Assembly: GCF_001659785.1 (NCBI RefSeq)
Contig: NZ_CP015961.1
Span: 2,790,001 to 2,854,000, forward strand
Length of the DNA stretch: 64,000 nucleotides
Reading direction: 5' to 3'
Source: Dietzia timorensis
Lineage (GTDB): Bacteria; Actinomycetota; Actinomycetes; Mycobacteriales; Mycobacteriaceae
The translations under genes were made by a program, and so were the position numbers. Of this stretch, positions 44,052-55,375 are shown one piece after another (within the stretch, counting starts at the first letter, position 1; the number at the start of each line of letters is the position of its first letter). The notes below the pieces were generated by a model. That model saw only the letters and a list, made by a program, of their open reading frames with translations. It searched no databases and had not been told where the DNA came from.

Positions 44052-44291
44052 TTACGCGGACGCCGTATTCGGCGGCGCTGTCGCGTGGCTCCACGAATGT
44101 TCGACATTCGGGAAGCGCAGGAAAGATATTCCGATCGCGGCGAATCCGAGCGCCACGACGATCGCTCCGGGCACGACCATCCGTGGGATCAGCGCGTCGC
44201 CGACGAACAGGGAGCTGCCGATCAAAATCATCGCGAGTCCCACGACGATGATGTGCATTTGGTTGACCGGGTCTAGCTTTTGGGCAGACAT
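44052..44291 (-). CDS. Small two-helix membrane protein
   Basis: 79 residues, aaggagg site eight bases before the ATG. Two membrane segments (MHIIVVGLAMILIGSSLFV and MVVPGAIVVALGFAAIGISFL) and a His/Ser-rich tail. Unrecognised family. Confidence 0.72.
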   Translation of the reverse strand: MSAQKLDPVNQMHIIVVGLAMILIGSSLFVGDALIPRMVVPGAIVVALGFAAIGISFLRFPNVEHSWSHATAPPNTASA

Positions 44292-44600
44292 TCGTTCGAA
44301 CCTCCTTGCCGATCCTTATCTGAATCGGCGATTACTCCAGTCGTATCAGAGATATAGACACGACACGAGTTTTGTGAGATTTCGACAAGCCCGAACTTTG
44401 CACCGCCTGCCCCCGAACTTGATGTGGCCCGTCTCAGCAACGGAAGGTCCGCGAGATCTGTTGTCGGACCGAACAAATGGATGTGTGTCGCACGTCCGCG
44501 AGCGCAGTGAAGCCCCCACTGTCGGCCTCTGACTTGCCAGATCGATTACTCGTACAATGAGCGATGAGCGCCACATTTTCTATGAGTTGGGAGCTCGATC
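44292..44600. other. Promoter region
   Basis: About 300 bases without a supported gene, between the divergent small membrane gene and the DUF7218-like gene. Nothing precise assigned. Confidence 0.4.
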
Positions 44601-44882
44601 ATGGCGAAGAAGAACGCACCCAAAGGTGGCGGGCCGTCCGTCAAGGACGACGATATGTACGAACGCCTCCGCGAAGAAGGCAACAGCAAGGAAAAATCCG
44701 CCCGAATAGCCAACGCCGCCGCAAATTCCTCGCGCAAGCAGGTCGGCAAGAAGGGCGGCAAGGCTGGCACCTACGAGGATTGGACCGTCGCCCAGTTACG
44801 CGATAAAGCCCGCGAGGTCGGCATCTCTGGACGGTCGACGATGAACAAGGGCGAACTCATCGAAGCGCTCCGAAATTCCTAG
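44601..44882 (+). CDS. Rho N-terminal-like (DUF7218-type) small protein
   Basis: 93 residues. A Lys-rich N-terminus ([40 protein letters not shown]) as in plasmid-stabilisation-like actinobacterial proteins, then [35 protein letters not shown], a SAP/Rho-N helix-extended-loop-helix likely to bind nucleic acid. Common as a single gene in actinobacteria; role unknown. Confidence 0.82.
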   Translation: MAKKNAPKGGGPSVKDDDMYERLREEGNSKEKSARIANAAANSSRKQVGKKGGKAGTYEDWTVAQLRDKAREVGISGRSTMNKGELIEALRNS

Positions 44883-44968
44883 CGCTTTAGGTGCGCCGAC
44901 CGAGTTCGGACAGTCCGTACACTGGCCGTTAAGTCGGTCTCACTTTTCTTTCGCCCTGGAGGTATCTC

Positions 44969-45247
44969 ATGGGTTTCACTCTTACCGCCACGATCATCGC
45001 CGTTTTGGCGGGCATTGCCGCGTTCTTCGCGTGGCGCGAGAACCGCATGATCTCGATCGTGTGCGGATTCATTTGCGCCATCGCCTCGGCACTTGCAATC
45101 CTCGCGGCATTCATCAAGACCGTTGCCCTCGTATTCAAGCTCCTGCCGATCATCCTGCTCGTCCTCGCGATCTGGTTGATCTATCGCGCGGTCACCAAGG
45201 ACCGCGACGACAAGAGCACCACCGTCCAGTCGCGCTACAACGGATAG
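44969..45247 (+). CDS. Small membrane protein, MGF family copy 1
   Basis: 92 residues, ctggagg site. Three membrane segments: ATIIAVLAGIAAFFAW, VCGFICAIASALAILAAFI and VALVFKLLPIILLVLAIWLIY, and a short charged tail. It aligns with copy 2 at 46846 along the whole length (MGF start, VAL.FKLLP, WLIY), so the two are paralogues flanking the AT-richer gene at 45569. Unknown function. Confidence 0.75.
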   Translation: MGFTLTATIIAVLAGIAAFFAWRENRMISIVCGFICAIASALAILAAFIKTVALVFKLLPIILLVLAIWLIYRAVTKDRDDKSTTVQSRYNG

Positions 45248-45568
45248 TCTTATTCGAAGTGCCGAACCCGAAAAGCGAACCACAGGACTTCTCGGCGGTG
45301 GCCACTTCGCCGATCACTCCCTTCAGAAGACTTCTCCAGTGGCACGCCCTTGGAATTCTTCTGGATTAGCATTTCGATCTGACGCAAAATCTCAACACAA
45401 CCATTGAGCGCTTGAGCTGCAGGCAAGTTCCGCCGCCGAGCGAAGAGCTACAAGTGCGCTGGCTACATGTTGGTCCCAGAGTTTGCTGTCTCAACTAAGT
45501 CGACCTATTCCTCAACAACTATTCTTAGTGGTTTCGGTCGAAAAGTTTGCGATTAAGGATCAGGAACA
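45248..45568. other. AT-rich leader of the DUF6602-like gene
   Basis: About 320 bases, AT-richer than the flanks, no supported gene. Probably contains the left edge of the inserted segment and the promoter of the gene at 45569. Confidence 0.4.
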
Positions 45569-46630
45569 TTGAGCGACTTCATCAGATATGAGGATGCCAG
45601 TGAATACACGTTTGGGAATCTCGGAGGATACGCCCAAAAGCCAACAGGCAACCATTTGAATTGGCTTGAGTTAGCCTCTTCGAGGATGGAAAGGGACTAC
45701 GAAGAAGCATTCGAACGTGCTTCCAAGCGCACCGGCCGAAGTCAAGAATCGGGGATGCAGACTGAAGCTGCTTGGGCTTCGTTTCTGGAAAATTGGTTGC
45801 CGCCTCAATACGAAGTGGTGCAGAACAAGCATATTTACGGAGAAGTGGAAACAGGTGAAGATCCCGACGAGACGGACATTGTCGTCCTCCGCCCGAGCTA
45901 CCCCACGTCGCTTCGTAAAGAATCACACATTCTAGTGAGTGGCGTCGCCGCAGCTTTTTCGGTGAAATCGACGCTGAACTCTAGCGGCATACAGGAAGCA
46001 GCGGATTCGTGTGCCCGCCTTCACCGAACTCTCGCGCCCCGGGAGGGGACAGCACGGAAAGAGCTGACGCGTCCATTCGTATTCGGACTACTTGCAAGCT
46101 CTCACACCTGGAAGAAAGAAAGCTCCAGCCCTAGATTCAATATGTCAAAACAGCTTTTCGAAGCTGACCAGAACTTTGCTTCAACTCCCGCGGCATCCTT
46201 AGACATGGCATGCGTACTGGATTTGGGAACGTGGAATCATATTACGAGCGTCAGTCCACCCACACCCATACCTACGCAACTAGTCGAAGATCTATCTGCC
46301 GAAGACCGAGAGGCGGCTATCGAATCCTTCAGCACGATGCAAGTTCGCTCAACGTTCGCGCTAAATCCCGCAAATCGAGAAGGCGACGTCTTGGCGTCAT
46401 TCCTTACGTCGTTGTACTCCAGGTTGGCATTGGAAGATCGTGAACTGAAATCCCTTGCCGATTCGTTCTCGCTTATGGGCGCAGACTCTGGAGGTCGCGA
46501 CAGGAGCCGCGATTGGGAAGTAGATCAAATTCTTTCACCAGCGGTTAGCGAAACGAATTGGCAGCTTTGGGACCATTTCACCTTCGGAGCTCCGTTTTCA
46601 ACAACATACGGCTGGCATGTGCCATGGTGA
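45569..46630 (+). CDS. DUF6602-like nuclease-fold protein
   Basis: 353 residues from a TTG (aagga site). The N-terminal half follows the DUF6602 pattern found in defence loci: SGMQTEAAWASFLENWLPPQYEVVQNKHIYG, then DETDIVVLRP and GVAAAFSVKSTL, which match the restriction-endonuclease fold D...ExK core. The expected Glu of the ExK triad is Ser here (FSVKS), so catalysis may be lost or use another Glu. The C-terminal half has no recognised domain. AT-richer than its neighbours and flanked by two paralogous membrane-protein genes; no methyltransferase or helicase nearby. Confidence 0.6.
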   Translation: MSDFIRYEDASEYTFGNLGGYAQKPTGNHLNWLELASSRMERDYEEAFERASKRTGRSQESGMQTEAAWASFLENWLPPQYEVVQNKHIYGEVETGEDPDETDIVVLRPSYPTSLRKESHILVSGVAAAFSVKSTLNSSGIQEAADSCARLHRTLAPREGTARKELTRPFVFGLLASSHTWKKESSSPRFNMSKQLFEADQNFASTPAASLDMACVLDLGTWNHITSVSPPTPIPTQLVEDLSAEDREAAIESFSTMQVRSTFALNPANREGDVLASFLTSLYSRLALEDRELKSLADSFSLMGADSGGRDRSRDWEVDQILSPAVSETNWQLWDHFTFGAPFSTTYGWHVPW

Positions 46631-46845
46631 CCCACCCGAATAGACTCATCTGGACTCAGCGCAAAAGAGTCGCGGCTCGGCTCGACCACTTTCACGCTCT
46701 TGCGACACGTCAAGTCGTCAACCTCAGTCGCGAACCCCGAGAAACCCAGGGACCAAAGATCGGGGTCTTCCCCGAAGATTTCGCACGTACCGCTGAATAA
46801 CGTTGAGGGCGTAGTTATCGCTCTATTCAGCACCGGAGGTGCGTC

Positions 46846-47124
46846 ATGGGTTTCATGTTCACCACAATCGTCATCGCCGCCCTCGCCGGCTACGGCGCCT
46901 ACTCGTTCTGGGACAAGAATCGCTTCATCGGGCTCTGCCTCGCATCCGTGAGCGGCGTAGCGGCGGTTGTCGCTTTCTTCATCCTTCTCTTCCAGGCCGT
47001 GGCGCTCACGTTCAAGCTTCTCCCGCTCATCGTTGTCGGGGTCGTCGTGTGGCTCATCTACCTCGGGATTCAGTCCCGCAACGACACCGGCCCCTCGAGC
47101 GCGAGCCCCGAGTACACGGAATAG
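46846..47124 (+). CDS. Small membrane protein, MGF family copy 2
   Basis: 92 residues, ccggaggtg site. Membrane segments TIVIAALAGYGAYSFW, CLASVSGVAAVVAFFILLF and VALTFKLLPLIVVGVVVWLIY, with a Ser-rich tail. Paralogue of 44969-45247, about half identical by eye. Confidence 0.75.
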   Translation: MGFMFTTIVIAALAGYGAYSFWDKNRFIGLCLASVSGVAAVVAFFILLFQAVALTFKLLPLIVVGVVVWLIYLGIQSRNDTGPSSASPEYTE

Positions 47125-47279
47125 TTCGCCCAAGAATTCTCCCAATACCGTTGTGAATCTTGCCGTTTGCCGGATAGTTGCGGGCGCGTCGGGTGTAATG
47201 GCGACAAGGCACACGCCGATGTTCGGTGTGACACAGCGACGCGCGCGGAGTGGCAGTGCGGGGAGATGAGGAAGGCTCA

Positions 47280-47906
47280 ATGATGGTCGCAAGAGCCATG
47301 AAACCCAGTACACGAATCGCCGTCGGCATTGTCGCGGCGACCGGACTCGCTGCGTCCTCCCCATTTGGGGCGACCGCAAACGCACAAACCGATACAGTCG
47401 ACGCCGCCCTGGGCTCGGTGACCTCCGGTTCGGTCGGGATCGGCGGCGCAATCGGATCCGGCGAGGCAACCGGATCGCTGCCGGGCCAATGCACGGCCGT
47501 CGACCCGACGTTCGGATCGCTGGGAATCGGCCAGCGCAATTACACGACCGCCGTATCGGGTGAGCAGCCCGGCCACACCGCTTTCCTCGTTGACCAGAAC
47601 CTGCCCTCGGAGGGATCCACGAAAACCGAGGATCCGGTAATCAACTGGAAGAACGAGGACACCGGCGAGACGGGCACCGTTACCCAGTACCCGCTTCCCG
47701 GGCACATCCATTGGTTCGAGTTCCAGGGCGAAGATGTGTGGGGGGCCGATATCGAAACCGGCCCCGGGCGAATCACATGGACGTTCGACGCTCACGAGAC
47801 CGGAATCTTCATACCGGGATTGTCAGTCGAGATGATCACGGGTGGCCTGGTTCCGCCGCCCGTGCTCCCCTACACCGGTTGTGGCGGCGAAGTCGTCGTC
47901 CCCTAG
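47280..47906 (+). CDS. Secreted protein, GQC-DP family, paralogue 3
   Basis: 208 residues from the first of two adjacent ATG codons (aggaagg site). Signal peptide to NAQ. PGQCTAVDPTFGSLG, INWKNEDTGETGTVTQYP, IETGPGRITWTFDAHETG and TGCGGEVVVP align with paralogues 1 and 2 at 29881 and 32278, including both Cys, but it is more divergent and lacks their promoter motif. Confidence 0.7.
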   Translation: MMVARAMKPSTRIAVGIVAATGLAASSPFGATANAQTDTVDAALGSVTSGSVGIGGAIGSGEATGSLPGQCTAVDPTFGSLGIGQRNYTTAVSGEQPGHTAFLVDQNLPSEGSTKTEDPVINWKNEDTGETGTVTQYPLPGHIHWFEFQGEDVWGADIETGPGRITWTFDAHETGIFIPGLSVEMITGGLVPPPVLPYTGCGGEVVVP

Positions 47907-48159
47907 TTCCATAACTATCCCCGGCACCGATCGCCGCTGCGTCCTGCCACCCCAGGGGGAAGGTGAAACTCTCACCGGTGTAAACCGCATGTTTGGAACT
48001 TGCATCGAACCAATTGGATAGTGCCCCTTGGAGTGGTGTGATTCGGATCGGTGTTTGGCCACGTGCGTCCTTCTAGGCACGCTAGGCCTTCGAATTTTCA
48101 CCGAGAGCACCAGCCACTCCTGAACTCGGCGACTCGGGCGAAGGCCTCCCACCGAATGA

Positions 48160-49143
48160 TTACTCCACCTTATAGGGCACTACTTTAACCCGACTTTTTC
48201 GATCATCTTGAATTCCCACTGTGGCTTGTTGCGGTATCCGAAGGTCCGTTACGAGAAGAGGAATGAGCAGCGTACACAGCAGCGCCGGCGTCCAAGGCAA
48301 AGATAAAGCTCCTGGAATTGTGGCCAAAGATGTGAGAATGACCAGCACAGCAAATTCTTGGTGCCACTTGGCCTTTTCGGTCGCTTCATCAGCGAGTCCG
48401 CTCTTATCCGTTCTGGAGCGCCGCCAAGCAGCGGCAAATAGAGCAAATGAAATGCCTACCGTGAGCAAGAGTACCGAGAGCAAAACTTGGTCGGGCTTGA
48501 TCCAATGCCCCCATCGAAAACTAGCCGGAAATTCTGGATTGATGATGTAAGCGATAGTCAAGGGAGCGCCTAGAGCCACCGTCGGTAGGTACCCCGCGAG
48601 CCTCCAACATACGGGCACTCCGCACGCCTCGCCGCGCTTCCACATTCCGTTCTCGGACAAAAAGCGTGCACAAATCAGGAGACCGGCAATAGAGATCGAT
48701 ACCGCGCATAGCCCCACGATATTCTCTGAACGGGTCGCCGGATCAGCCCCTAGCCCCGACGCCCCGGAAACTAGCATGAATAGCATGATTGCTCCGCGTC
48801 GGCGCCATAGCTTCGCAGCTGTGCTCCAGATGCGGTTAGTCTCTGGACTCAATTCGGATGCCCATCGGTCGATTCGCCGCTCGTGAGTGCCTGCAAGCCA
48901 GCCGATGGCAAGTAGGGCCAATATGATTGCGAACTCAACGACGAATCGAATATCACGAGGTGGAAACAGCGACGTCCACACCATTAGTACCAGCAACGAA
49001 AACCACATAGCCAGACAAAGAATTCGCAGACTAGGTCTGACCCTTGAAGGCTTATCGATTGACCCAAGCCCGTACCCAAAGATCGTAAATAAGCTGATTG
49101 CCAGCGCAAGGATCGCCGTCCAATCTGTCTCAGTGACGTCCAC
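48160..49143 (-). CDS. Polytopic membrane protein of unknown function
   Basis: 327 residues from a GTG (aggtga site). About eight membrane segments, for example ILALAISLFTIFGYGLG, ILCLAMWFSLLVLMVWT, FAIILALLAIGWLAG and VLLSVLLLTVGISFALFAAAW, with short loops. No family recognised. The gene is AT-richer than the core genes around it and sits in the mosaic region with the DUF6602-like gene and a dead ABC gene. Confidence 0.68.
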   Translation of the reverse strand: MDVTETDWTAILALAISLFTIFGYGLGSIDKPSRVRPSLRILCLAMWFSLLVLMVWTSLFPPRDIRFVVEFAIILALLAIGWLAGTHERRIDRWASELSPETNRIWSTAAKLWRRRGAIMLFMLVSGASGLGADPATRSENIVGLCAVSISIAGLLICARFLSENGMWKRGEACGVPVCWRLAGYLPTVALGAPLTIAYIINPEFPASFRWGHWIKPDQVLLSVLLLTVGISFALFAAAWRRSRTDKSGLADEATEKAKWHQEFAVLVILTSLATIPGALSLPWTPALLCTLLIPLLVTDLRIPQQATVGIQDDRKSRVKVVPYKVE

Positions 49144-49984
49144 CGAATTTCACCTCGAATCGATTCATGGCGCAGGTACCAGAAGGAATCATGCTCCACC
49201 CCTCTGACAAACCGACTCACCCTCGAGAGATAGCAGGAGGTATGCGACCGTGACCGGTCCAATTCCTTGCAGTCCCCGTTGCGCCGGATGTAGATCGTGC
49301 GCTCTGCCGAGTTTCCAGTGACACCTATGTATGCAAAGACTTTTCGAGGAGTCCACAGATCTAGACGGTTCTCCTCGGCTCTACAGTCTGAGTGTTTCCG
49401 TTGAGCTCAGGGATCTTCGCCTTGAGGCGATCCGCGCTGACATCTTCCGTTAGAGGAGAAGAATGGCCGCGCGCCTATGGAGACGGTCCGCTGCAAGTTC
49501 AGGAGAGGTTCTGAGCTTCAGTCTGAATTCGGAACCGGGAATTCAGCTGGCGCTGGCTACACGGATAAACGGGCATTGAAGCGACGACCGAGCAATCGGT
49601 ATTCGCAGGGAATCGCAATTCCGCGAAATTTAATAGATGCGCACGGTGTTAAAAAGCCGTTAGTCGTGCGCGGATAATTTCAACATTTCAACTTTCGTCT
49701 CGAGATTTCCAACCGTTTCCTTGGGCGGCACTTCCCATGGCGGGCGGGGGCGCTTCGCAAGTGTACGGCGGACATCCTGAGAGCGGCGGAGATCTGACAG
49801 CGCGATAGGGCGCCAAGTGTCCTGGGTAAACCCGGCAACCCGGAGACGAAACTTAGTTCGGCTACTAGACTCTGCGGTGTTTGCCTGTGCGCTGTGCATG
49901 CGCGTGTGGATCGCGCGGTTCGATGCCGTGCACGCTGGAAGTCCGCCGAACCGGAAGGCCCGAATGAGAAGTAGGTCCGACGTC
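49144..49984. other. Decayed intergenic region
   Basis: About 840 bases with no supported gene. Base composition varies and a few short frames with ribosome-like sites (such as 49477) do not resemble proteins; this looks like debris next to the ABC pseudogene. Confidence 0.45.
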
Positions 49985-50190
49985 ATGCCCGATGGAGCGC
50001 GGGCGGTCCGCGCCACGGACCTCCGTAAGAGCTATCGGAGCGGCGGAGGGAAGGGGCACGCGCTCGATGGGCTGACGGTCGACTTCGCGCGCGGGCAGTG
50101 GACGGCGATCATGGGCGCGTCGGTGTCGGGCAAGTAGACACTGATGTATTGACTCGCCGGGCTGGACACTCCAAATCCAGGAAGGATGCG
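49985..50190 (+). pseudogene. ABC transporter ATPase remnant
   Basis: Starts MPDGARAVRATDLRKSYRSGGG and keeps ALDGLTVDFARGQWTAIMGASVSGK, the start of a FtsE/LolD-type ATPase with Walker A. The Ser codon after GK is TAG and the Cys-like codon in LMYxLAGLDTP is TGA, so two nonsense changes cut it, and similarity stops after GLDTP. Walker B and signature motif are gone. Clear gene debris. Confidence 0.8.
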
Positions 50191-50251
50191 TTCGAAATGG
50201 AGCGCATTCAAGGCAAAAACGGCCTCGACTGTCTAGACCGGGCGTTTTCGA

Positions 50252-50731
50252 CTAGGAACGTATGCCCTCGGGCTCGGACTCATCCACTTCCTCTTGCTTT
50301 CGATCTTCTTCGAAGATCGCTTGTTCCAGGCGGTTCAATATGCCGCTTGCTTCAACAAGCGTTCTCAACTCGGCGACGTCGAGATGCTCGTTGGCGATTT
50401 GCGCCAGTTTGTCGTCACGGAGCTTTCGGTCATGCTCCAGAACTGCTCGGCCCGTGTCCGTAAGGGAATAATGCCTACGCCGGCGATCTTCTCCGAAGAT
50501 GCAGGTGAGCAAGCCGTCGCGCTCCAGCCTGTTCGTATAAGTCGCAACATTCGACCGTTGCATTCGTAGCCCATCGGCTATTGCCCCGGATGTTTGAACG
50601 CCCCCGGACTTCTCAATCGCATAAAGGACCAAGAGTTCGCTCAAGTGGCGAACATCGAACTGATGAAGTTTCAGGGCCCGATGCAATTGCAGCACGCCCC
50701 GTCTTAATTCGAATGCTTCCCTACCGTCCAC
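50252..50731 (-). CDS. MarR-family regulator
   Basis: 159 residues from a GTG without a good ribosome site. FDVRHLSELLVLYAIEKSGGVQTSGAIADGLRMQRSNVATYTNRLERDGLLTCIFGEDRRRRHYSLTDTG is the winged helix. The acidic tail DRKQEEVDESEPEG is unusual. It lies between the ABC remnant and the ccsB gene; its target is unknown. Confidence 0.8.
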   Translation of the reverse strand: MDGREAFELRRGVLQLHRALKLHQFDVRHLSELLVLYAIEKSGGVQTSGAIADGLRMQRSNVATYTNRLERDGLLTCIFGEDRRRRHYSLTDTGRAVLEHDRKLRDDKLAQIANEHLDVAELRTLVEASGILNRLEQAIFEEDRKQEEVDESEPEGIRS

Positions 50732-50839
50732 CTGGCAGACATTAGCGCAGCCGCCCCACTCTTGACACTCCCCAGGTAGAAGTTTTCATCGACTTGAGCG
50801 AACTCTTGGTACTCCATGCGCTCTCGCGTCGATACGCCT

Positions 50840-51820
50840 CTACCCGAGCCCTGCGTAGGAATGGAGGCCGGAGACGACCATGTTGATGAAGAACAGGTTG
50901 AAAATGTTGACTGCGAGGCCGAGGATGTTGATCCAAGCGGCGCGGTTGGCGCCCCAGCCGGTGGTCGCACGCGCGTGCAGGTACGCGGCGTAGACGATCC
51001 AGTTGATAAAGGCGACGGTCTCCTTGGGGTCCCAGCCCCAAAACCGCCCCCACGCAGATTCGGCCCAGATGGCGCCGAAGATGACGCCGATGCCGAAGAT
51101 CGGGAAACCGAGCAGCGTGGTGTAGTACGCCATCCGATCGATAGATTCCTTCGACGGCAAAGGCCGCGCGATGGAACCGAAGAAGCCCGACTCCTCCCCC
51201 TTCGACTGGTACGAGCGCAGGAGGAAGGTAATAGAGAAGAGGCCCGACAGCAACAGAATGCCCGAGCCGAGCGTGATGGTGGTGACGTGAATCGGCACCC
51301 AGTACGTTTGCAGCGCCGGCATGACGGGGGCTGCATCGGTGTAAAGGACGCGGACCGCGACCGTCATCATCACCAACACCGGGAGCAGGACCCACGGCCA
51401 CAGCTGGCGGTAGCCGGGCTTGCGCAGGAACCACAGCGAGGCGATCATCACGAAGCCGAGCGTGAACATGACGTACTCGTACATGTTGCCGAGCGGCATG
51501 CGGTGAGTGGCGAAGCCACGGAGCACGACCGAGGCCACCATGAAGACGGTGCCGAGAGCGGAGAACAGGTACGCCAAGCGGGCCCACGGCCCTTCGGAGG
51601 CGGCGCCCGCCTCGGCGTCCGAGTGCTCCGTCGACGAGGTCGATTCCTCGATGGAGGTGCCGCCGCCGACCGTGGCGAGCTCGCGCTGCGGAGTAATGCG
51701 GCGGACGCGGTAGCGCGCGTAACCGACCGTTGCGATGACGAGGCCCACGAGAAGCAGGGCAAACGAAGTGTTGAACGCCAAATCCGAGTAGCGGGCGAGG
51801 TCGGTGTTCACGTCACTCAT
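50840..51820 (-). CDS. ccsB: Cytochrome c biogenesis protein CcsB/ResC
   Basis: 326 residues, eight predicted membrane segments. WGWDPKET is the haem-handling motif of the CcsA/ResC family and paired His residues flank it (for example MPLGNMYEYV and INILGLAVN loops). It works with ResB in system II cytochrome c maturation, moving haem across the membrane to apocytochromes for the bc1-aa3 chain. Its ATG overlaps the resB stop (TGATG), so translation is coupled. Confidence 0.95.
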   Translation of the reverse strand: MSDVNTDLARYSDLAFNTSFALLLVGLVIATVGYARYRVRRITPQRELATVGGGTSIEESTSSTEHSDAEAGAASEGPWARLAYLFSALGTVFMVASVVLRGFATHRMPLGNMYEYVMFTLGFVMIASLWFLRKPGYRQLWPWVLLPVLVMMTVAVRVLYTDAAPVMPALQTYWVPIHVTTITLGSGILLLSGLFSITFLLRSYQSKGEESGFFGSIARPLPSKESIDRMAYYTTLLGFPIFGIGVIFGAIWAESAWGRFWGWDPKETVAFINWIVYAAYLHARATTGWGANRAAWINILGLAVNIFNLFFINMVVSGLHSYAGLG

Positions 51821-53490
51821 CAGACGCCTTCTTTCGTTGTCTTACCCAGCGAATCCAGGATCGATTGTCTCATGCGGTCGAACTCCTTACCCCATCCAGC
51901 TCGGTCGGTGCGAGCGAGGCCGCCCAGGGTGAGCACGGTACGTCCATCGTCATCCGTGGTAATGCGCGCCCAGAAGCGGCGGCGGCGCACGGAGATCGAG
52001 AGGATCAGGCCGCCCATCATGACCACGGCGGAGATGCCGACGTAGATCTGCGCGGGATCGTGCGAGACCTGAAGGTTCGCGAACTCCTGCGCACCGTCGA
52101 ATCGGACCTCCACGCCGTTCGGGAGGGTCGTCGATTCGCCGGGCGCGAGGTTGACGCGGGCCTCGCGGTTGAGCAGTCCGTCGTCAATAAGCGTTTGGTC
52201 CAGTGAGAATACGCCGGGCATGCGGCCGGTCTCGAGGCCCGTGTCGCCGACGTAGACGTCGACTGCGACGGCCGGGTCGTTCATGGCGGGGAACGAGGAG
52301 GACAGCAGCTCGCCCTCGAAGGCGGCGGTCGGGGCGAACAGGCCCTGGATGGCGATGCCGTTCTCGACACGCTCGCCGAAGTCCGGGTACATGCCGGCAG
52401 GCGGGTCGAAGCGCATGACGCCGGAGGACAAGAAAGTCATCTGATCCGTCGGCGCCCATTGGTAGGTGTCCGTGCGGGTCTCGCCGTTCGGCCACGTGAC
52501 CGTGAACGTCGGGGCGTAACCGTGGCCCTGCAGGTAGACGCGGTCACCGTTGATGCGCAGCGGATCGTTGACCTTGAGGTGGTGGGTGGCCCACGTGTTC
52601 GGATCCGAGGCCTCGACCTCGTCATTGTGGCGGATATCCGCGGAGAACATCTTGGCCTGGCCGTTGGGCAGGTAGTCCGCGGAGAAGTTGTCGACGCGGA
52701 CGCAGAACGGGCTGAGCTCCGTGCCGTCGACGCGCAGGCCGGCGCGGAACGAGTCGAACGCGGCGGGCGTGGTGTTGCAGAACGCCGGGGCGTCGCGGCC
52801 CGGAATCTGGATGACCATGCCCTCGTAGTAGAAGAATTTGCCGAGCGCCATGGCGATGAGGAGCGCGAGCATGCCGAAGTGGAAGACGATATTGCCGATC
52901 TCGCGCAAGTAGCCACGCTCCGCGGAGAATTCCTTCGCGCCCTTGACGCGGCCGTCGCCGTCGCTGTAGCGGACGCGCCAGCCTTTGAGGTTGTCGCGGA
53001 TTACGTCCTCGACCTCGTCGGGGGCGAGATCGGTGGTGACCTTGGCGTTGTGCGGGAGGCGGGTGAAGCGGCTCGGCGCCTTCGGCGGCTCCGTCTTGAG
53101 CTGGCGGACCAGCTCGAACGAGCGCGGGGTGAGGCAGCCGATGAGCGAGATGAACAGCAGCGCGTAGATCGCGGTGAACCACCACGAGGAGAACACGTCG
53201 AACAGCTGCACCGCGTCGAAGACCTTGCCGAGCGTCGGCCGCTCCGCGAGGTACTGGTCGACGTTCTGCTGGCTGAGGTTGCGCTGCGGGAGGAGCGCGC
53301 CCGGGATCGCGGCGATCGCGAGCATCATGAGCAGGATGAGCGCCGTGCGCATCTGCGTGAGGATGCGCCAGGCGTTACGGAACGGGGCGATTATGCGATT
53401 GGCGAGGCTCGGACCCGTGCGGGCCTTCTTCTCGGGCGCGGGAGACGGGCTCTCGCCCGGCTTCTCGTTCGACGTTGCGGTGGGGGCCAT
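51820..53490 (-). CDS. resB: Cytochrome c biogenesis protein ResB
   Basis: 556 residues from the ATG at 53490. Three N-terminal membrane segments (ALILLMMLAIAAIPGALLP, WFTAIYALLFISLIGCLTP, IGNIVFHFGMLALLIAMALGKFF), a large extracytoplasmic domain and a last segment (VGISAVVMMGGLILSISVRRRRFW). Typical ResB of system II cytochrome c maturation, partner of CcsB. Mycobacterial Rv0528 equivalent by position. Confidence 0.95.
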   Translation of the reverse strand: MAPTATSNEKPGESPSPAPEKKARTGPSLANRIIAPFRNAWRILTQMRTALILLMMLAIAAIPGALLPQRNLSQQNVDQYLAERPTLGKVFDAVQLFDVFSSWWFTAIYALLFISLIGCLTPRSFELVRQLKTEPPKAPSRFTRLPHNAKVTTDLAPDEVEDVIRDNLKGWRVRYSDGDGRVKGAKEFSAERGYLREIGNIVFHFGMLALLIAMALGKFFYYEGMVIQIPGRDAPAFCNTTPAAFDSFRAGLRVDGTELSPFCVRVDNFSADYLPNGQAKMFSADIRHNDEVEASDPNTWATHHLKVNDPLRINGDRVYLQGHGYAPTFTVTWPNGETRTDTYQWAPTDQMTFLSSGVMRFDPPAGMYPDFGERVENGIAIQGLFAPTAAFEGELLSSSFPAMNDPAVAVDVYVGDTGLETGRMPGVFSLDQTLIDDGLLNREARVNLAPGESTTLPNGVEVRFDGAQEFANLQVSHDPAQIYVGISAVVMMGGLILSISVRRRRFWARITTDDDGRTVLTLGGLARTDRAGWGKEFDRMRQSILDSLGKTTKEGV

Positions 53491-53504
53491 GAACTCTGCT
53501 TGAA

Positions 53505-55375
<1,871 letters not shown>

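Noticed and set aside
44969-47124. The two MGF genes as direct repeats from insertion of the DUF6602-like gene
   Set aside because: They are too divergent at DNA level; they look like an old tandem duplication.
49477-49677. 66-residue frame
   Set aside because: No similarity to any family I know and no composition typical of a gene; left as intergenic debris.
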